A stretch of 31,982 nt of DNA from DAIUCA01 sp964613675 (GCA_964613675.1 CAZTIH010000017.1:1-31982), one strand, 5' to 3'. Shown: positions 24,001 to 31,764, counted from the first letter of the stretch. Translations and numbers: made by a program. The notes: generated from the letters alone by a model not told the origin.

Positions 24001-25656
24001 ATGAATGCAGCCGCGCCCCTGCTCGGGCAACTATTGACGCAACAGAATCTGATCACTGCGGCTGATTTGGCGCAGGCGCTATCTGTACAGCAGCAGATTG
24101 GGGGGCGATTAGGGGCAATTCTCGTACGAGTTGGCGCCATTTCAGAAGACAACCTATTGATTACATTAGAAAAACAACTGGGTATGCCTTTATTAAATGG
24201 CGCAGAGTTGCCCATTCTCGATAACGACCGTCGCCAATGGTTACTGTCTCATGCACCGCGAGATTGGTGGCTCGATCAAGGGGTTATCGCTTGGGAAACC
24301 GCGCATGGATTACGTGCTGTAGCCCGAGACCCCCTTGATCCGCTGATAGATGAATTTCTACAGCGTTGGGGTTCTGTAGAATGGTGTTTGATTCGGAATC
24401 ACGATCTCTCTCATCTATTAGATCAACTCGACGACGCCAATCAGACTTCTGACGAAGTGGGGCAACTGCGGGAACTCGCCCTGGATGCCCCCGTCATCGA
24501 GTTTGTCAATAACCTTCTCGCTCAGGGCATTGAGCAGCAAGCCTCCGATATTCACGTCGAACCTCAGGAACGACGCCTCATCATTCGTTTCAGAATAGAT
24601 GGTGCTCTTTACGAACGTCTGAGCCTTCCTAAAGAACGGCATAGTGCTATCTGCTCGCGTCTGAAGCTGATTGCAGGATTGGATATTGCGGAACGTCGCT
24701 TACCGCAAGATGGCAAGTTGCGCACGCGTGTGGGAGGAATGGCATTAGACATTCGCGTGTCCAGTCTGCCCGGGGTTCATGGCGAATCGATTGTGTTGCG
24801 ACTTTTGCCCGTCGAACGACGTGAATTATCCCTTAATCACCTCGGACTCGATACGCAACAACTTCAACAGTGGCAACAACTTATCCACCAACCCCACGGA
24901 ATTTTATTGGTCACTGGCCCCACGGGTTCGGGAAAATCGACCACGCTTTACGCCGCGCTGGGCGACATCAATGATGGTCGTCGGAAAATCATTACTGTGG
25001 AGGATCCCGTCGAATATCAGATGACTGGAATTACGCAGGTGCAGATTCAAAGCGACATCGGTTACACCTTTGCCCGTGCTCTCAGAAGTATTCTGCGTCA
25101 AGACCCAGACGTCATCATGATCGGCGAAATTCGCGACCTTGAAACGGCGGAAATTGCCGTAAGAGCCGCTTTAACGGGTCATTTAATGCTTTCAACGCTA
25201 CATACTAACGATGCAGTAGGGGCCTTCACGCGGTTAATAGACATGGGTCTAGAGCCATTTTTGGTGGCAAATCCCAGCCGCGGCGTGATGGCCCAGCGGT
25301 TAGTTCGCCGCCTCTGTTCGCATTGTTCAGAACCTGTTGCAGAAAATTTGCTGTTGCGTCGAGAAATCGAACCTTTCCTCACTTCAGAAAGTGGTATGGC
25401 AAATTGGCGGGAAGCGGGCAAGGGCTGTCATCACTGCCGACATACCGGCTATTCGGGACGGGTTGGTATCTACGAATTGGTGATGGTCACGACTGATTTG
25501 CAACGAATTATTGTGCACGATGCGGATGCGCAAAAACTTTGGCAACAGGCTGTCGCGCAGGGAAGTCGTAGTTTGCGTCAAGACGGTCTCTTAAAAGCCT
25601 ATCGCGGTATCACAAGTGTTTCAGAAGTTCTGAAAGTCACCTCGGATCAAGCCTAG
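24001..25656 (+). CDS. gspE: Type II secretion system ATPase GspE
   Basis: GspE is the cytoplasmic hexameric ATPase that drives pseudopilus assembly. The 551-residue product has an N-terminal T2SSE_N domain (about 1-150, with GGRLGAILVRVGAISEDNLL), the APVIEFVNNLL start of the core and DIHVEPQ. Walker A GPTGSGKST is at about 306-314; the Asp box and Walker B region include DPDVIMIGEIRDLETAEIA, followed by the His box STLHTND. The zinc-binding domain near residues 440-485 has two CxxC pairs, in RLCSHCSE and GCHHCRHTGYSGRVGIYE. A GAGGTAAG ribosome binding site precedes the ATG. It abuts gspF. Confidence 0.96.
   Translation: MNAAAPLLGQLLTQQNLITAADLAQALSVQQQIGGRLGAILVRVGAISEDNLLITLEKQLGMPLLNGAELPILDNDRRQWLLSHAPRDWWLDQGVIAWETAHGLRAVARDPLDPLIDEFLQRWGSVEWCLIRNHDLSHLLDQLDDANQTSDEVGQLRELALDAPVIEFVNNLLAQGIEQQASDIHVEPQERRLIIRFRIDGALYERLSLPKERHSAICSRLKLIAGLDIAERRLPQDGKLRTRVGGMALDIRVSSLPGVHGESIVLRLLPVERRELSLNHLGLDTQQLQQWQQLIHQPHGILLVTGPTGSGKSTTLYAALGDINDGRRKIITVEDPVEYQMTGITQVQIQSDIGYTFARALRSILRQDPDVIMIGEIRDLETAEIAVRAALTGHLMLSTLHTNDAVGAFTRLIDMGLEPFLVANPSRGVMAQRLVRRLCSHCSEPVAENLLLRREIEPFLTSESGMANWREAGKGCHHCRHTGYSGRVGIYELVMVTTDLQRIIVHDADAQKLWQQAVAQGSRSLRQDGLLKAYRGITSVSEVLKVTSDQA
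25620..25634. repeat. Abutting inverted pair of TTCWGAA words at the 3' end of gspE
   Basis: TTCAGAA at 25620-25626 and TTCTGAA at 25628-25634 are perfect complements with a single G between, making a 15-bp dyad in the codons for VSEVLK, about 20 bp before the gspE stop. It is one of two close inverted pairs of the over-represented word in this window. Confidence 0.6.
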
Positions 25657-26847
25657 ATGTTTCGTTACCGTGCATTAAATGCGGCGCGTGAAGTGGTCAT
25701 TGGCGAAATTGAAGCCACGGATTTGCGCGATGCAGCGCGGCGATTACAACGGCAGGGACTGACACCGCTTCATCTCGATGCTCCCAAAAATCTCGTTAAA
25801 GCAACGCTTTTCCCAAAAAAACCCTCGGCCATTGCGTTGCGATTGGCCCTAACACAATTAGCGGTGTTAGTGCAATCGGGCGTCAATCTGGGGGAGGCCT
25901 GTGGTTCTTTAGCGCGTTCTGCGGGTCATCCCGTTCTCACAGAAGCCTTTGAGAAAGTTCATCAATCCCTCAAACGCGGAGATCCACTGTCAAAAGCCTT
26001 ATTTGACAGTGAGTTAGCACTGCCAAGCTATTTTAAACCCCTAGTAGAAGCGGGGGAGTTAGCTGGTCAACTGGGAACGGCCTTGGAACGCGGTGTACAG
26101 CAAATGGAACAAGCAGAACAGTTTCAGAATGAGTTGCGACAGGCATTAACTTATCCATTAATTCTGATCGTGACGGGAATTTTAGCGGTTATTTTAGTCT
26201 TCGCGCTTGTGGTACCGCGCTTCGTTTATCTCCTCGAACAGAACCCCAATTTGCCCGCGTTGGCGTGGATTGTGTTGAAATCAGGGGAGATATTTAACGA
26301 GTTTTGGCCGATCATTGTTGCTGTACTTGTTAGTTCAGCCGTGGGATTTTTATCTTTGATAAACAACGCTTATCTGCAAAAACAGCTATGGCAATGGAGC
26401 GCAAGTTGGCCCATTGTCGGCCATTGGTTACGCGATATGGATTTGGGGACTTGGGCTGGATTAGCGGCCACTTTATTAAGTCAGCGCGTGGCATTGCTCA
26501 CGGGTTTAGAGTTGGCCAAACAATCCGTACAAACTATTGCATTACAACGCGCATTAAATCAAGCAAATCAACAGGTTAAAGGCGGACACGCGGTAGAAGT
26601 TGCTTTACGAGAAGCGGGCGTACTGACGCCGATGGGCCTCGATCTGATTCGGGTGGGCGAACGGAGCGGACAACTTCCGCAAATGTTTCAGACAATTTCC
26701 ACGCTCTATCAGAACCAGGTTCAACGCCGCACGAAGCAGCTCCTAACCCTCGTCGAACCCATTGCCATTCTGCTCATCGGAACCGCTATCGGCATCATTA
26801 TGGCGGGCATTGTGTTGGCGATTACTTCGATGAATGAAATCCGCTAA
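25657..26847 (+). CDS. gspF: Type II secretion system inner-membrane protein GspF
   Basis: GspF is the polytopic core of the T2SS inner-membrane platform and couples to GspE and GspL. The 396-residue product begins with the short N-terminal FRYRALNAAREVVIGEIEA segment and contains two GspF/PilC repeats (about 65-190 and 270-392). Three transmembrane helices lie at about 165-187, 218-235 and 370-390. Repeat signs are LAVLVQSGVNLGEACGSLA and the LVEAGELAGQLGTALER and IRVGERSGQLPQMF pairs. Its ATG directly follows the gspE stop. A prepilin gene follows after 12 nt. Position and length support GspF over PilC. Confidence 0.95.
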   Translation: MFRYRALNAAREVVIGEIEATDLRDAARRLQRQGLTPLHLDAPKNLVKATLFPKKPSAIALRLALTQLAVLVQSGVNLGEACGSLARSAGHPVLTEAFEKVHQSLKRGDPLSKALFDSELALPSYFKPLVEAGELAGQLGTALERGVQQMEQAEQFQNELRQALTYPLILIVTGILAVILVFALVVPRFVYLLEQNPNLPALAWIVLKSGEIFNEFWPIIVAVLVSSAVGFLSLINNAYLQKQLWQWSASWPIVGHWLRDMDLGTWAGLAATLLSQRVALLTGLELAKQSVQTIALQRALNQANQQVKGGHAVEVALREAGVLTPMGLDLIRVGERSGQLPQMFQTISTLYQNQVQRRTKQLLTLVEPIAILLIGTAIGIIMAGIVLAITSMNEIR

Positions 26848-26859
26848 TCGGTTAATCCC

Positions 26860-27225
26860 ATGAAAATACAAGGATTTAGCCTCATCGAGTTGCTTGTGGT
26901 ACTAGTTCTGATGGGAATGGTCACGGCACTCGCAGGGCCACGCTTGCAGAATCTCTACAACAGTGCGTTGACCGCGACCGAACGGCAGACCGTCCAAGCA
27001 GAAATTGACCAATTGGNNNNNNNNNNAGCGAAATTTCTCCCGTTGAACTTACCTTCTGGATGGCAACTTCAGACTTCTGCACCGATTCGATACACGAGTT
27101 TAGGCGCGACAACAGGGGGGGTTATCATGGTCGTGTCGCCCACTGCGCAGAAATTTCGACTGGAGGTATTAGCTCCCCACGGTAGAACGGTTTGGCATAT
27201 TGAGTCTGAAAGCACAGAAAAATGA
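26860..27225 (+). CDS. Type II secretion minor pseudopilin, GspH-like (contains assembly gap)
   Basis: A prepilin-type protein. The N-terminus has the prepilin peptidase site and hydrophobic helix GFSLIELLVVLVLMGMVTALAGPRL, with Glu at +5. The visible length is 121 residues including four unknown ones, but the N run at 27017-27026 may hide more. After the gap LPLNLPSGWQLQT and IRYTSLGATTGGVIMV are beta-rich and resemble GspH-like minor pseudopilins. It lacks the calcium-site and glycine-rich features expected of the major pseudopilin GspG, so it is not assigned to gspG. The frame is intact with 10 N. It overlaps gspI by an ATGA junction. Confidence 0.75.
   Translation: MKIQGFSLIELLVVLVLMGMVTALAGPRLQNLYNSALTATERQTVQAEIDQLXXXXAKFLPLNLPSGWQLQTSAPIRYTSLGATTGGVIMVVSPTAQKFRLEVLAPHGRTVWHIESESTEK
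27017..27026. other. Assembly gap (10 N) in the gspH-like gene
   Basis: A run of 10 N lies between codons for an AEIDQL segment and an AKFLPLNLPSGW segment. The frame is preserved with 10, but the real length is unknown; homologous pseudopilins usually have more residues here, so the gap may be larger than shown. Confidence 0.95.
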
Positions 27226-27638
27226 ATTATAATCAAGGGTTTACCCTATTAGAAGCCTTAGTTGCAATCGTGCTGATTGGTGTACTAGGCGGCGTGCTGT
27301 ACAGCTTCTTAAGCGTGAGTCTTCAGAATTTACGCCGTCTATCTGATCGCAGCGAGGCACTAGTTGTAGAAAATCAAATACGTCGTTTCATCACCGCGCA
27401 GAACTTATTGGCAAGGCCCGAGGGCAGCGATCAAGTCGGAAGTTGGCAAGTGAATTGGCAGTCACAACCCATTGAAACCATTAGAAAAAATGTCGGCAGA
27501 TCCGGATTAGGGGGCAACTTTAATACGGGACTTTTTCAGGTCACCGTGTCGGTAACGCGCCCCAACGCCACACCCATCCATTTTTCAATGCGTCAATTAA
27601 CCTATCAACGCATCACGCAACGGGTACAAGTGCCGTGA
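27222..27638 (+). CDS. gspI: Type II secretion minor pseudopilin GspI-like
   Basis: This is a 138-residue prepilin-like protein, most likely the minor pseudopilin GspI that nucleates the pseudopilus tip with GspJ and GspK. The N-terminus is short before the cleavage site: QGFTLLEALVAIVLIGVLGGVLYSF, with Glu at +5 and the LLEALVAI signature typical of GspI. The C-terminal domain is small and beta-rich, with FQVTVSVTRPN. The start overlaps the previous stop (ATGA at 27222-27225) and the end overlaps gspJ by GTGA, so translation is coupled. Gene order between the GspH-like and GspJ genes supports the assignment. Confidence 0.85.
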   Translation: MNYNQGFTLLEALVAIVLIGVLGGVLYSFLSVSLQNLRRLSDRSEALVVENQIRRFITAQNLLARPEGSDQVGSWQVNWQSQPIETIRKNVGRSGLGGNFNTGLFQVTVSVTRPNATPIHFSMRQLTYQRITQRVQVP

Positions 27639-28297
27639 TTCAGAAAATCCGAGGATTTACCTTATTTGAGACCCTAGTCGTTCTGATCATTACCGGATTC
27701 GTCACGACTTTGCTGTTAACTGGCATGGGGCAACTTTTCGATCAGCAGGTGAGAGTGAACCAAATTAGAGCCGATTTGCGACAAAATTTCTTGCCTCAAC
27801 AATGGTTTAGCGAAACCGTTCAAGGACTGACTACGCTATCGAGATTCGATGGCGAACCTTTCAGAGGGGATGCAGAATCGTTTACGGGTCACAGTCTGCG
27901 AACCCTGGACGGGACAATCGGGATTCCTATCGAGATTACTTGGCGCATTCAGAATAACGAATTATTGTATGAAACCATCGCACAAGAGATTTCCGAAGAT
28001 ACTCTGATGCCGACAGTGCAGACTCAACAACAGAAATACACTGTGCAAAAATGGGATGAGCAACTTTTGCAATTTTCCTATCTCGATTATGAGGGAAATT
28101 GGCATTCTCAATGGCCTCCCGCCACCCGTCCTGATGCCGAATTTCTTGTCCCGAATGATGATCCCTTTTCCATCGTGATCACGCTGATTCCTGCTCTCCC
28201 TCGGATGATTCGATTGGTCATTGATGAACAAATGACTTGGTTTGCCCTTCCAGGGGGTCGCCCCATTGAACGCAATGATTTGCGAAATTTTATGTAA
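27635..28297 (+). CDS. gspJ: Type II secretion minor pseudopilin GspJ-like
   Basis: A 220-residue prepilin-like protein, probably the tip pseudopilin GspJ. It has the cleavage site and helix RGFTLFETLVVLIITGFVTTLLLTG, with Glu at +5. A larger beta-rich periplasmic domain follows, which matches the greater length of GspJ compared with GspI. The start is GTG at 27635, in a GTGA overlap with the end of gspI; no ATG in frame would retain the prepilin leader. gspK begins 16 nt after its stop if ATG 28314 is used. Confidence 0.85.
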   Translation: MIQKIRGFTLFETLVVLIITGFVTTLLLTGMGQLFDQQVRVNQIRADLRQNFLPQQWFSETVQGLTTLSRFDGEPFRGDAESFTGHSLRTLDGTIGIPIEITWRIQNNELLYETIAQEISEDTLMPTVQTQQQKYTVQKWDEQLLQFSYLDYEGNWHSQWPPATRPDAEFLVPNDDPFSIVITLIPALPRMIRLVIDEQMTWFALPGGRPIERNDLRNFM

Positions 28298-28313
28298 ATC
28301 TCGATTAAAAACA

Positions 28314-29357
28314 ATGCGTTATTCAACTAAATTTTCGCGTGCTCAATCCGGGGCTGCACTCCTAATTACCCTGTGGATCCTCGTCATCATGACGCTCGTT
28401 ATCGGTTGGGTCGGGCAAACCAGTCGCCAAGCCATTGAAGAACTTCTCTCCGTACAAACGCGCCAGCAAGCCGAATTCGCTATGGCGGACACCCTTGCGA
28501 CGGTGCAATATCTGCTCATCACACGCCCAACTAACTTACATGGTTTATTAATTGACTTTTCACCCGATCAGCTCGATCCTAATATCGATCCCCTTAGCTA
28601 CATGGCGCAACCTGCCTTTCAAGGTCGCGTGTTACTGCTGGACGATCAACCCTATTTTGGAACCCAAGGTGCGCGATTTTCCATACAGGATAGCGGCGGT
28701 TTGGTCGGCCTTAATTCATTGAGTAATCAAAGATTTAGTCAACTTCTCGGCGTTTTAGGCGTGCCGATACAAGAGCGCGGTATTCTTCTGGATCGCCTTC
28801 TGGATTACACCGATTTCGATGATTTGGTCAGACTTAATGGGGCCGAAAGAGACGATTATCTGCGGGCCGGTCGGTTACCTCCCCCCAATCGCCCGTTGCT
28901 CTCGCCTTGGGAACTTCAGAATATTTTGGGCTTTGAGCAGTTTCCCGAACTCTTTACCGAGCATCGCCTCCCGCGCTTGACCACGGCACTCTCGGGTCAC
29001 GCCCTGAATTTGAACACTTCTCCTGCCGAAATTCTGCAACTTCAGCCCGAAATCGACGCCCATCACGCCGAAACGATTGTGGCCGCTCGACCACTGCGCT
29101 CTCTGGGTGAAGCCAGTCAGATTGTTGGGCGTCCCATCAATCTGGAAATTACAGAAGTCGCTTACGCTCCGACGCAGACCTTCCGCATCACTATTTTTCA
29201 CCCTGATACCCCCCTCGCCCGCGAAGTATTGTTGACGCTAACGCCTTCATCTCGCTTGCCTTTTCCGTGGATGGCTGAATATGACTTCAACCTCGAACGT
29301 CCAAGAATTACCCGTGACCCCCGAGATCCGAAATCGCTTTTCGATGACCCGTCGTGA
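28314..29357 (+). CDS. gspK: Type II secretion minor pseudopilin GspK
   Basis: GspK caps the pseudopilus tip with GspI and GspJ. The 347-residue product is far longer than the other pseudopilins, as expected. The N-terminal segment SGAALLITLWILVIMTLVIGW has a processing site but no Glu at +5; absence of that residue is characteristic of GspK. The periplasmic part contains GLVGLNSLSNQRFSQLL, LLDRLLDYTDFDDLVRLNGAE, LPPPNRPLLSPWELQNILG and a helix-hairpin-helix-like ALNLNTSPAEIL. An upstream in-frame ATG at 28242 would overlap gspJ by 56 nt, so ATG 28314 is preferred. The 3' end overlaps the next gene. Confidence 0.93.
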   Translation: MRYSTKFSRAQSGAALLITLWILVIMTLVIGWVGQTSRQAIEELLSVQTRQQAEFAMADTLATVQYLLITRPTNLHGLLIDFSPDQLDPNIDPLSYMAQPAFQGRVLLLDDQPYFGTQGARFSIQDSGGLVGLNSLSNQRFSQLLGVLGVPIQERGILLDRLLDYTDFDDLVRLNGAERDDYLRAGRLPPPNRPLLSPWELQNILGFEQFPELFTEHRLPRLTTALSGHALNLNTSPAEILQLQPEIDAHHAETIVAARPLRSLGEASQIVGRPINLEITEVAYAPTQTFRITIFHPDTPLAREVLLTLTPSSRLPFPWMAEYDFNLERPRITRDPRDPKSLFDDPS

Positions 29358-30267
29358 AGCACCGATCCCCCGTTCGCGCTGCTGCTTTCGCTTTATCGAC
29401 TTACACACCGTCCCTCGTGCAGAACGTCTGAATGCGCTTACGCTACGTCTTGCGCAACACAGCCCATTTTCTGAAGCGAACCACTGTGCGGTAATCGTGA
29501 AACAGGGCGCGATGACGTGGAGTTGGGCCTCTGCGACCGGTTCTGCGACTGCACTCCCCATCGCCATTTGGCAACCAAAACCCATTAAACCCTTGATTCG
29601 TCTCGTAAAACATGACGACGGCTTTGAAGCGCAACAGTGGCAGGAAGGCCATTTACGGGCCAGTCAATTTTGGTCATCCGCGCCAAATGAGGCGGCATGG
29701 CAACGGTTTTGTCGTGGGATTGGTCTCTCTGAAGTCCCTCCCCTCCCCGAAGCGACTTCGCTTCCCCTTCTGAAACCTTGGGCGAAAAACCATCTGCGCC
29801 AACAGCTTCAGAACGCCAAACGACAGCAACAGCTTTTGTGGACGGGGGTAGGTCTCTTAGGCATCTTCTTTTCAGAAGCCCTCTGGACGGCGGTCGCTAC
29901 CTATCGACAGGTCAATCAGCTTGCAGAACAGGTAGATGAACAGCGGCGGCGTGCCCAAGCCACCCTGGTGGTAAAACAAGAAGCGCAACAAAATCATGCC
30001 GTTGCACAACAATTATTGGCATTACAGCCCCCACGGCAACTCCCGCTCCTAATGACCGTATTTCAGCAATTACCGCCTCTCAACACGCCGCGCATTGTCT
30101 CCTGGGAAGCCATTGGAGACCGTCTCAATGTCACAATTTCTGTACTTAATCCCGATCCACAGCAATTTGTAGAACGCTTTCAGACGCATCCACGCTTCGA
30201 TCAGGTGAGCGCTCAGTCTGGCCCTCTGGAAGGCCAACTCTCTTTACAAATGCAGGTCATCCGATGA
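29344..30267 (+). CDS. gspL: Type II secretion GspL-like platform protein
   Basis: Probably the bitopic inner-membrane protein that recruits GspE to the platform. From ATG 29344 it has 307 residues: a cytoplasmic domain of about 165 residues, one transmembrane helix (about 167-185, LLWTGVGLLGIFFSEALWTA), a coiled-coil stretch rich in Gln, Glu and Arg, and a C-terminal ferredoxin-like domain like that of GspL/PilN. The cytoplasmic domain is shorter than in E. coli GspL (~250 residues). ATG 29281 is also in frame but would overlap gspK by 77 nt; ATG 29344 overlaps by 14 nt. The assignment rests on order and topology. gspM overlaps its end by ATGA. Confidence 0.8.
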   Translation: MTRREAPIPRSRCCFRFIDLHTVPRAERLNALTLRLAQHSPFSEANHCAVIVKQGAMTWSWASATGSATALPIAIWQPKPIKPLIRLVKHDDGFEAQQWQEGHLRASQFWSSAPNEAAWQRFCRGIGLSEVPPLPEATSLPLLKPWAKNHLRQQLQNAKRQQQLLWTGVGLLGIFFSEALWTAVATYRQVNQLAEQVDEQRRRAQATLVVKQEAQQNHAVAQQLLALQPPRQLPLLMTVFQQLPPLNTPRIVSWEAIGDRLNVTISVLNPDPQQFVERFQTHPRFDQVSAQSGPLEGQLSLQMQVIR

Positions 30268-30815
30268 ATTCCCTGTTTTTTCAAAGACCTTGGTTACTAC
30301 CCGTCTTAATCTTGCTCGGTTTGGGCGTTGGACTCGACACATTGCAGCGGTGGCAACAGATACAGCTCAGTCAGTTACAAACATTGCGGCAACAACAAGC
30401 AGAACTCGTAACTCTCGTCGCCGAAGCCGACTTCTGGGCGACCCAAGCCGAACAGGCCCGACGGCTCCGCGTGACATTAGAACAACAGCTTTGGCGTTCA
30501 CCGACGTCTGGATTGGCACAGGCCGCCGTTCAGAGCTGGCTAGAACGTCTGTTACGCCAATTCAACCTCGATCATCTGCGCTCTCAAGTCGCTACTCCCG
30601 TGATCATCGCAAACGAATTTCCCATGTGGGCTGTGGACATGCAGATCGAAGGCCCCTTTCAACCGACGCTTTTCTATCGACTTCTCGAACAAATCGAGAC
30701 GAATCCCCAGTTGACCGTGGTTCAGAACTGGCGGGTCGAACGCCGTGTCCCCGATCAACCCGGCTTTGTGTCCTTACGTTTACGGGCTTTTGTGCTGCAA
30801 GAGGGCGGCGGATAA
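30264..30815 (+). CDS. gspM: Type II secretion GspM-like protein
   Basis: Probably the small bitopic partner of GspL. The 183-residue product has one N-terminal transmembrane helix (about 8-25, PWLLPVLILLGLGVGLDTL), a Gln/Ala/Glu-rich coiled coil (about 28-75) and a periplasmic domain ending in WRVERRVPDQPGFVSLRLRAFVL. This layout matches GspM/PilO proteins, which have low sequence conservation. It starts in an ATGA overlap with the GspL-like gene and is the last gene of the gspE operon, followed by a bidirectional terminator. No gspN or gspO follows. Confidence 0.8.
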   Translation: MNSLFFQRPWLLPVLILLGLGVGLDTLQRWQQIQLSQLQTLRQQQAELVTLVAEADFWATQAEQARRLRVTLEQQLWRSPTSGLAQAAVQSWLERLLRQFNLDHLRSQVATPVIIANEFPMWAVDMQIEGPFQPTLFYRLLEQIETNPQLTVVQNWRVERRVPDQPGFVSLRLRAFVLQEGGG

Positions 30816-30818
30816 CGC

Positions 30819-30846
30819 AAAATCGGTTGTTTCAGAACCGATTTTT
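30819..30846. terminator. Bidirectional terminator between gspM and gloB, with TTCAGAA across the loop
   Basis: AAAATCGGTT (30819-30828) and AACCGATTTT (30836-30845) form a perfect 10-bp stem with loop GTTTCAG. Each strand ends in a T-run, so it can stop both the + strand gsp operon and the - strand gloB transcript. The gloB stop codon lies in the loop, and TTCAGAA spans 30831-30837. Confidence 0.85.
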
Positions 30847-31602
30847 CCACACCCGCAACGCCGTAAACACACTCAACGCATCAGACAATAATTGCTGGGT
30901 CTGATCTTCTACTGCTCGTTTTACAGAATCGGTATGCGTCCGTAAAAACGGATTCGTTGCCTTCTCTTCGCCTAAAATACTCGGCACGGTGTCTTGCTTG
31001 GCCTCACGTTGCGCCATCACTCGCTGCAAACGTTCTGCTAACACCGCATTTTCTGGATCCGCCAAAATCGCAAATTGCAGATTCGAGAGCGTGTATTCGT
31101 GGGCACAGTAAACCTGGGTGTCATCGGGCAAATTACTTAATTTATTCAACGAGTTATGCAGTTGTGCTGCCGTCCCGCCGAACAATCGCCCGCATCCCCC
31201 CGCGAAGAGCGTATCTCCACAGAACAACGCCCCTTCGCCGTAATACGCAATGTGCGTCGTCGTGTGGCCCGGCACCGAAAATACTTCAAAATTGACTTGC
31301 AATTCAGGGAGTTGAACGCGGTCGCCTTCGGTCACTTCACGGGTCACCGTCTCAATCGACGCCCCCGCTGGCCCAATCACCTGCGCCTCGGGAAATGCCG
31401 CCAACAGCGGTTTGACGCCCCCGATGTGATCGGCGTGGTGGTGGGTCAGCAGGATGCCCTTGAGCGCCAATCGACGTTCGGTCAACACCGACTCGACCGG
31501 CGCAAAGTCCCCCGGATCAACGACATACGCTGCGTTCTGATCGGCCCCCGTCAACAACCAAATAAAGTTGTTTTCAAAGGCATAAATGGGCGTAATTTGC
31601 AT
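30832..31602 (-). CDS. gloB: Hydroxyacylglutathione hydrolase (glyoxalase II)
   Basis: GloB hydrolyses S-D-lactoylglutathione to D-lactate and glutathione, the second step of methylglyoxal detoxification. The 256-residue metallo-beta-lactamase-fold protein has the binuclear metal motif THHHADH at about 53-59 and further ligands in VPGHTTTH (His about 113), CGDTLFAGGCGR (Asp about 130) and CAHEYTLSNLQFA (His about 168). The C-terminal NPFLRT segment and helices for glutathione binding are typical. The stop codon lies within the loop of the shared terminator with gspM. The start is 14 nt after the L36 gene on the same strand, so the two may be transcribed together. Confidence 0.96.
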   Translation of the reverse strand: MQITPIYAFENNFIWLLTGADQNAAYVVDPGDFAPVESVLTERRLALKGILLTHHHADHIGGVKPLLAAFPEAQVIGPAGASIETVTREVTEGDRVQLPELQVNFEVFSVPGHTTTHIAYYGEGALFCGDTLFAGGCGRLFGGTAAQLHNSLNKLSNLPDDTQVYCAHEYTLSNLQFAILADPENAVLAERLQRVMAQREAKQDTVPSILGEEKATNPFLRTHTDSVKRAVEDQTQQLLSDALSVFTALRVWKNRF

Positions 31603-31616
31603 GACAAATCAATGCG

Positions 31617-31742
31617 TTAACGCATCCGTGCTTTGTAACGAGGTTCGGTTTTACAGATGACGAACACTTTGCCGCGACGGCGAACGACTTGACAGTCGCG
31701 ATGACGGAGCTTGGCGGATTTCAGAGAGGATAGGATTTTCAT
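31617..31742 (-). CDS. rpmJ: 50S ribosomal protein L36, type B (zinc-ligand-poor form)
   Basis: A 41-residue basic protein starting MKILSSLKSAKLRHRDCQ, with VVRRRGKVFVICKTEPRYKARMR after it. It matches the YkgO/RpmJ2 type of L36. The two N-terminal cysteines (CxxC) of zinc-binding L36 are not in the usual arrangement, so this is the form that does not need zinc. In many bacteria the form is a paralog used when zinc is scarce, next to a type-B L31 gene; no L31 gene is visible here. An upstream in-frame reading to about 31811 would add residues unlike L36, so ATG 31742 is chosen. Confidence 0.88.
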   Translation of the reverse strand: MKILSSLKSAKLRHRDCQVVRRRGKVFVICKTEPRYKARMR

Positions 31743-31764
31743 GTCAAAACAACCTAGGTAGCGG

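Larger units (their letters stand above)
18..30837. repeat. Dispersed over-represented heptamer TTCAGAA/TTCTGAA (46 copies)
   Basis: By hand count TTCAGAA occurs 32 times and TTCTGAA 14 times on the + strand. About four in total would be expected in 32 kb of random sequence of even composition. Examples: 505, 3988, 6039, 6072, 8433, 10044, 11660, 14497, 17189, 17419, 24141, 25326, 27948, 29807, 30831 (start positions). Copies occur in more than one codon register: tca-gaa (Ser-Glu) at 10044, ttc-aga (Phe-Arg) at 8433 and ttt-cag-aac (Phe-Gln-Asn) at 11660. No wider consensus than a preceding T or C is clear. The two longest copy-free stretches are 614-3987 and 18860-22941. Confidence 0.75.

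Noticed and set aside
28242..28313. Upstream in-frame ATG that would extend gspK
   Set aside because: It would overlap gspJ and add 24 residues before the prepilin-like segment; ATG 28314 gives a normal leader.
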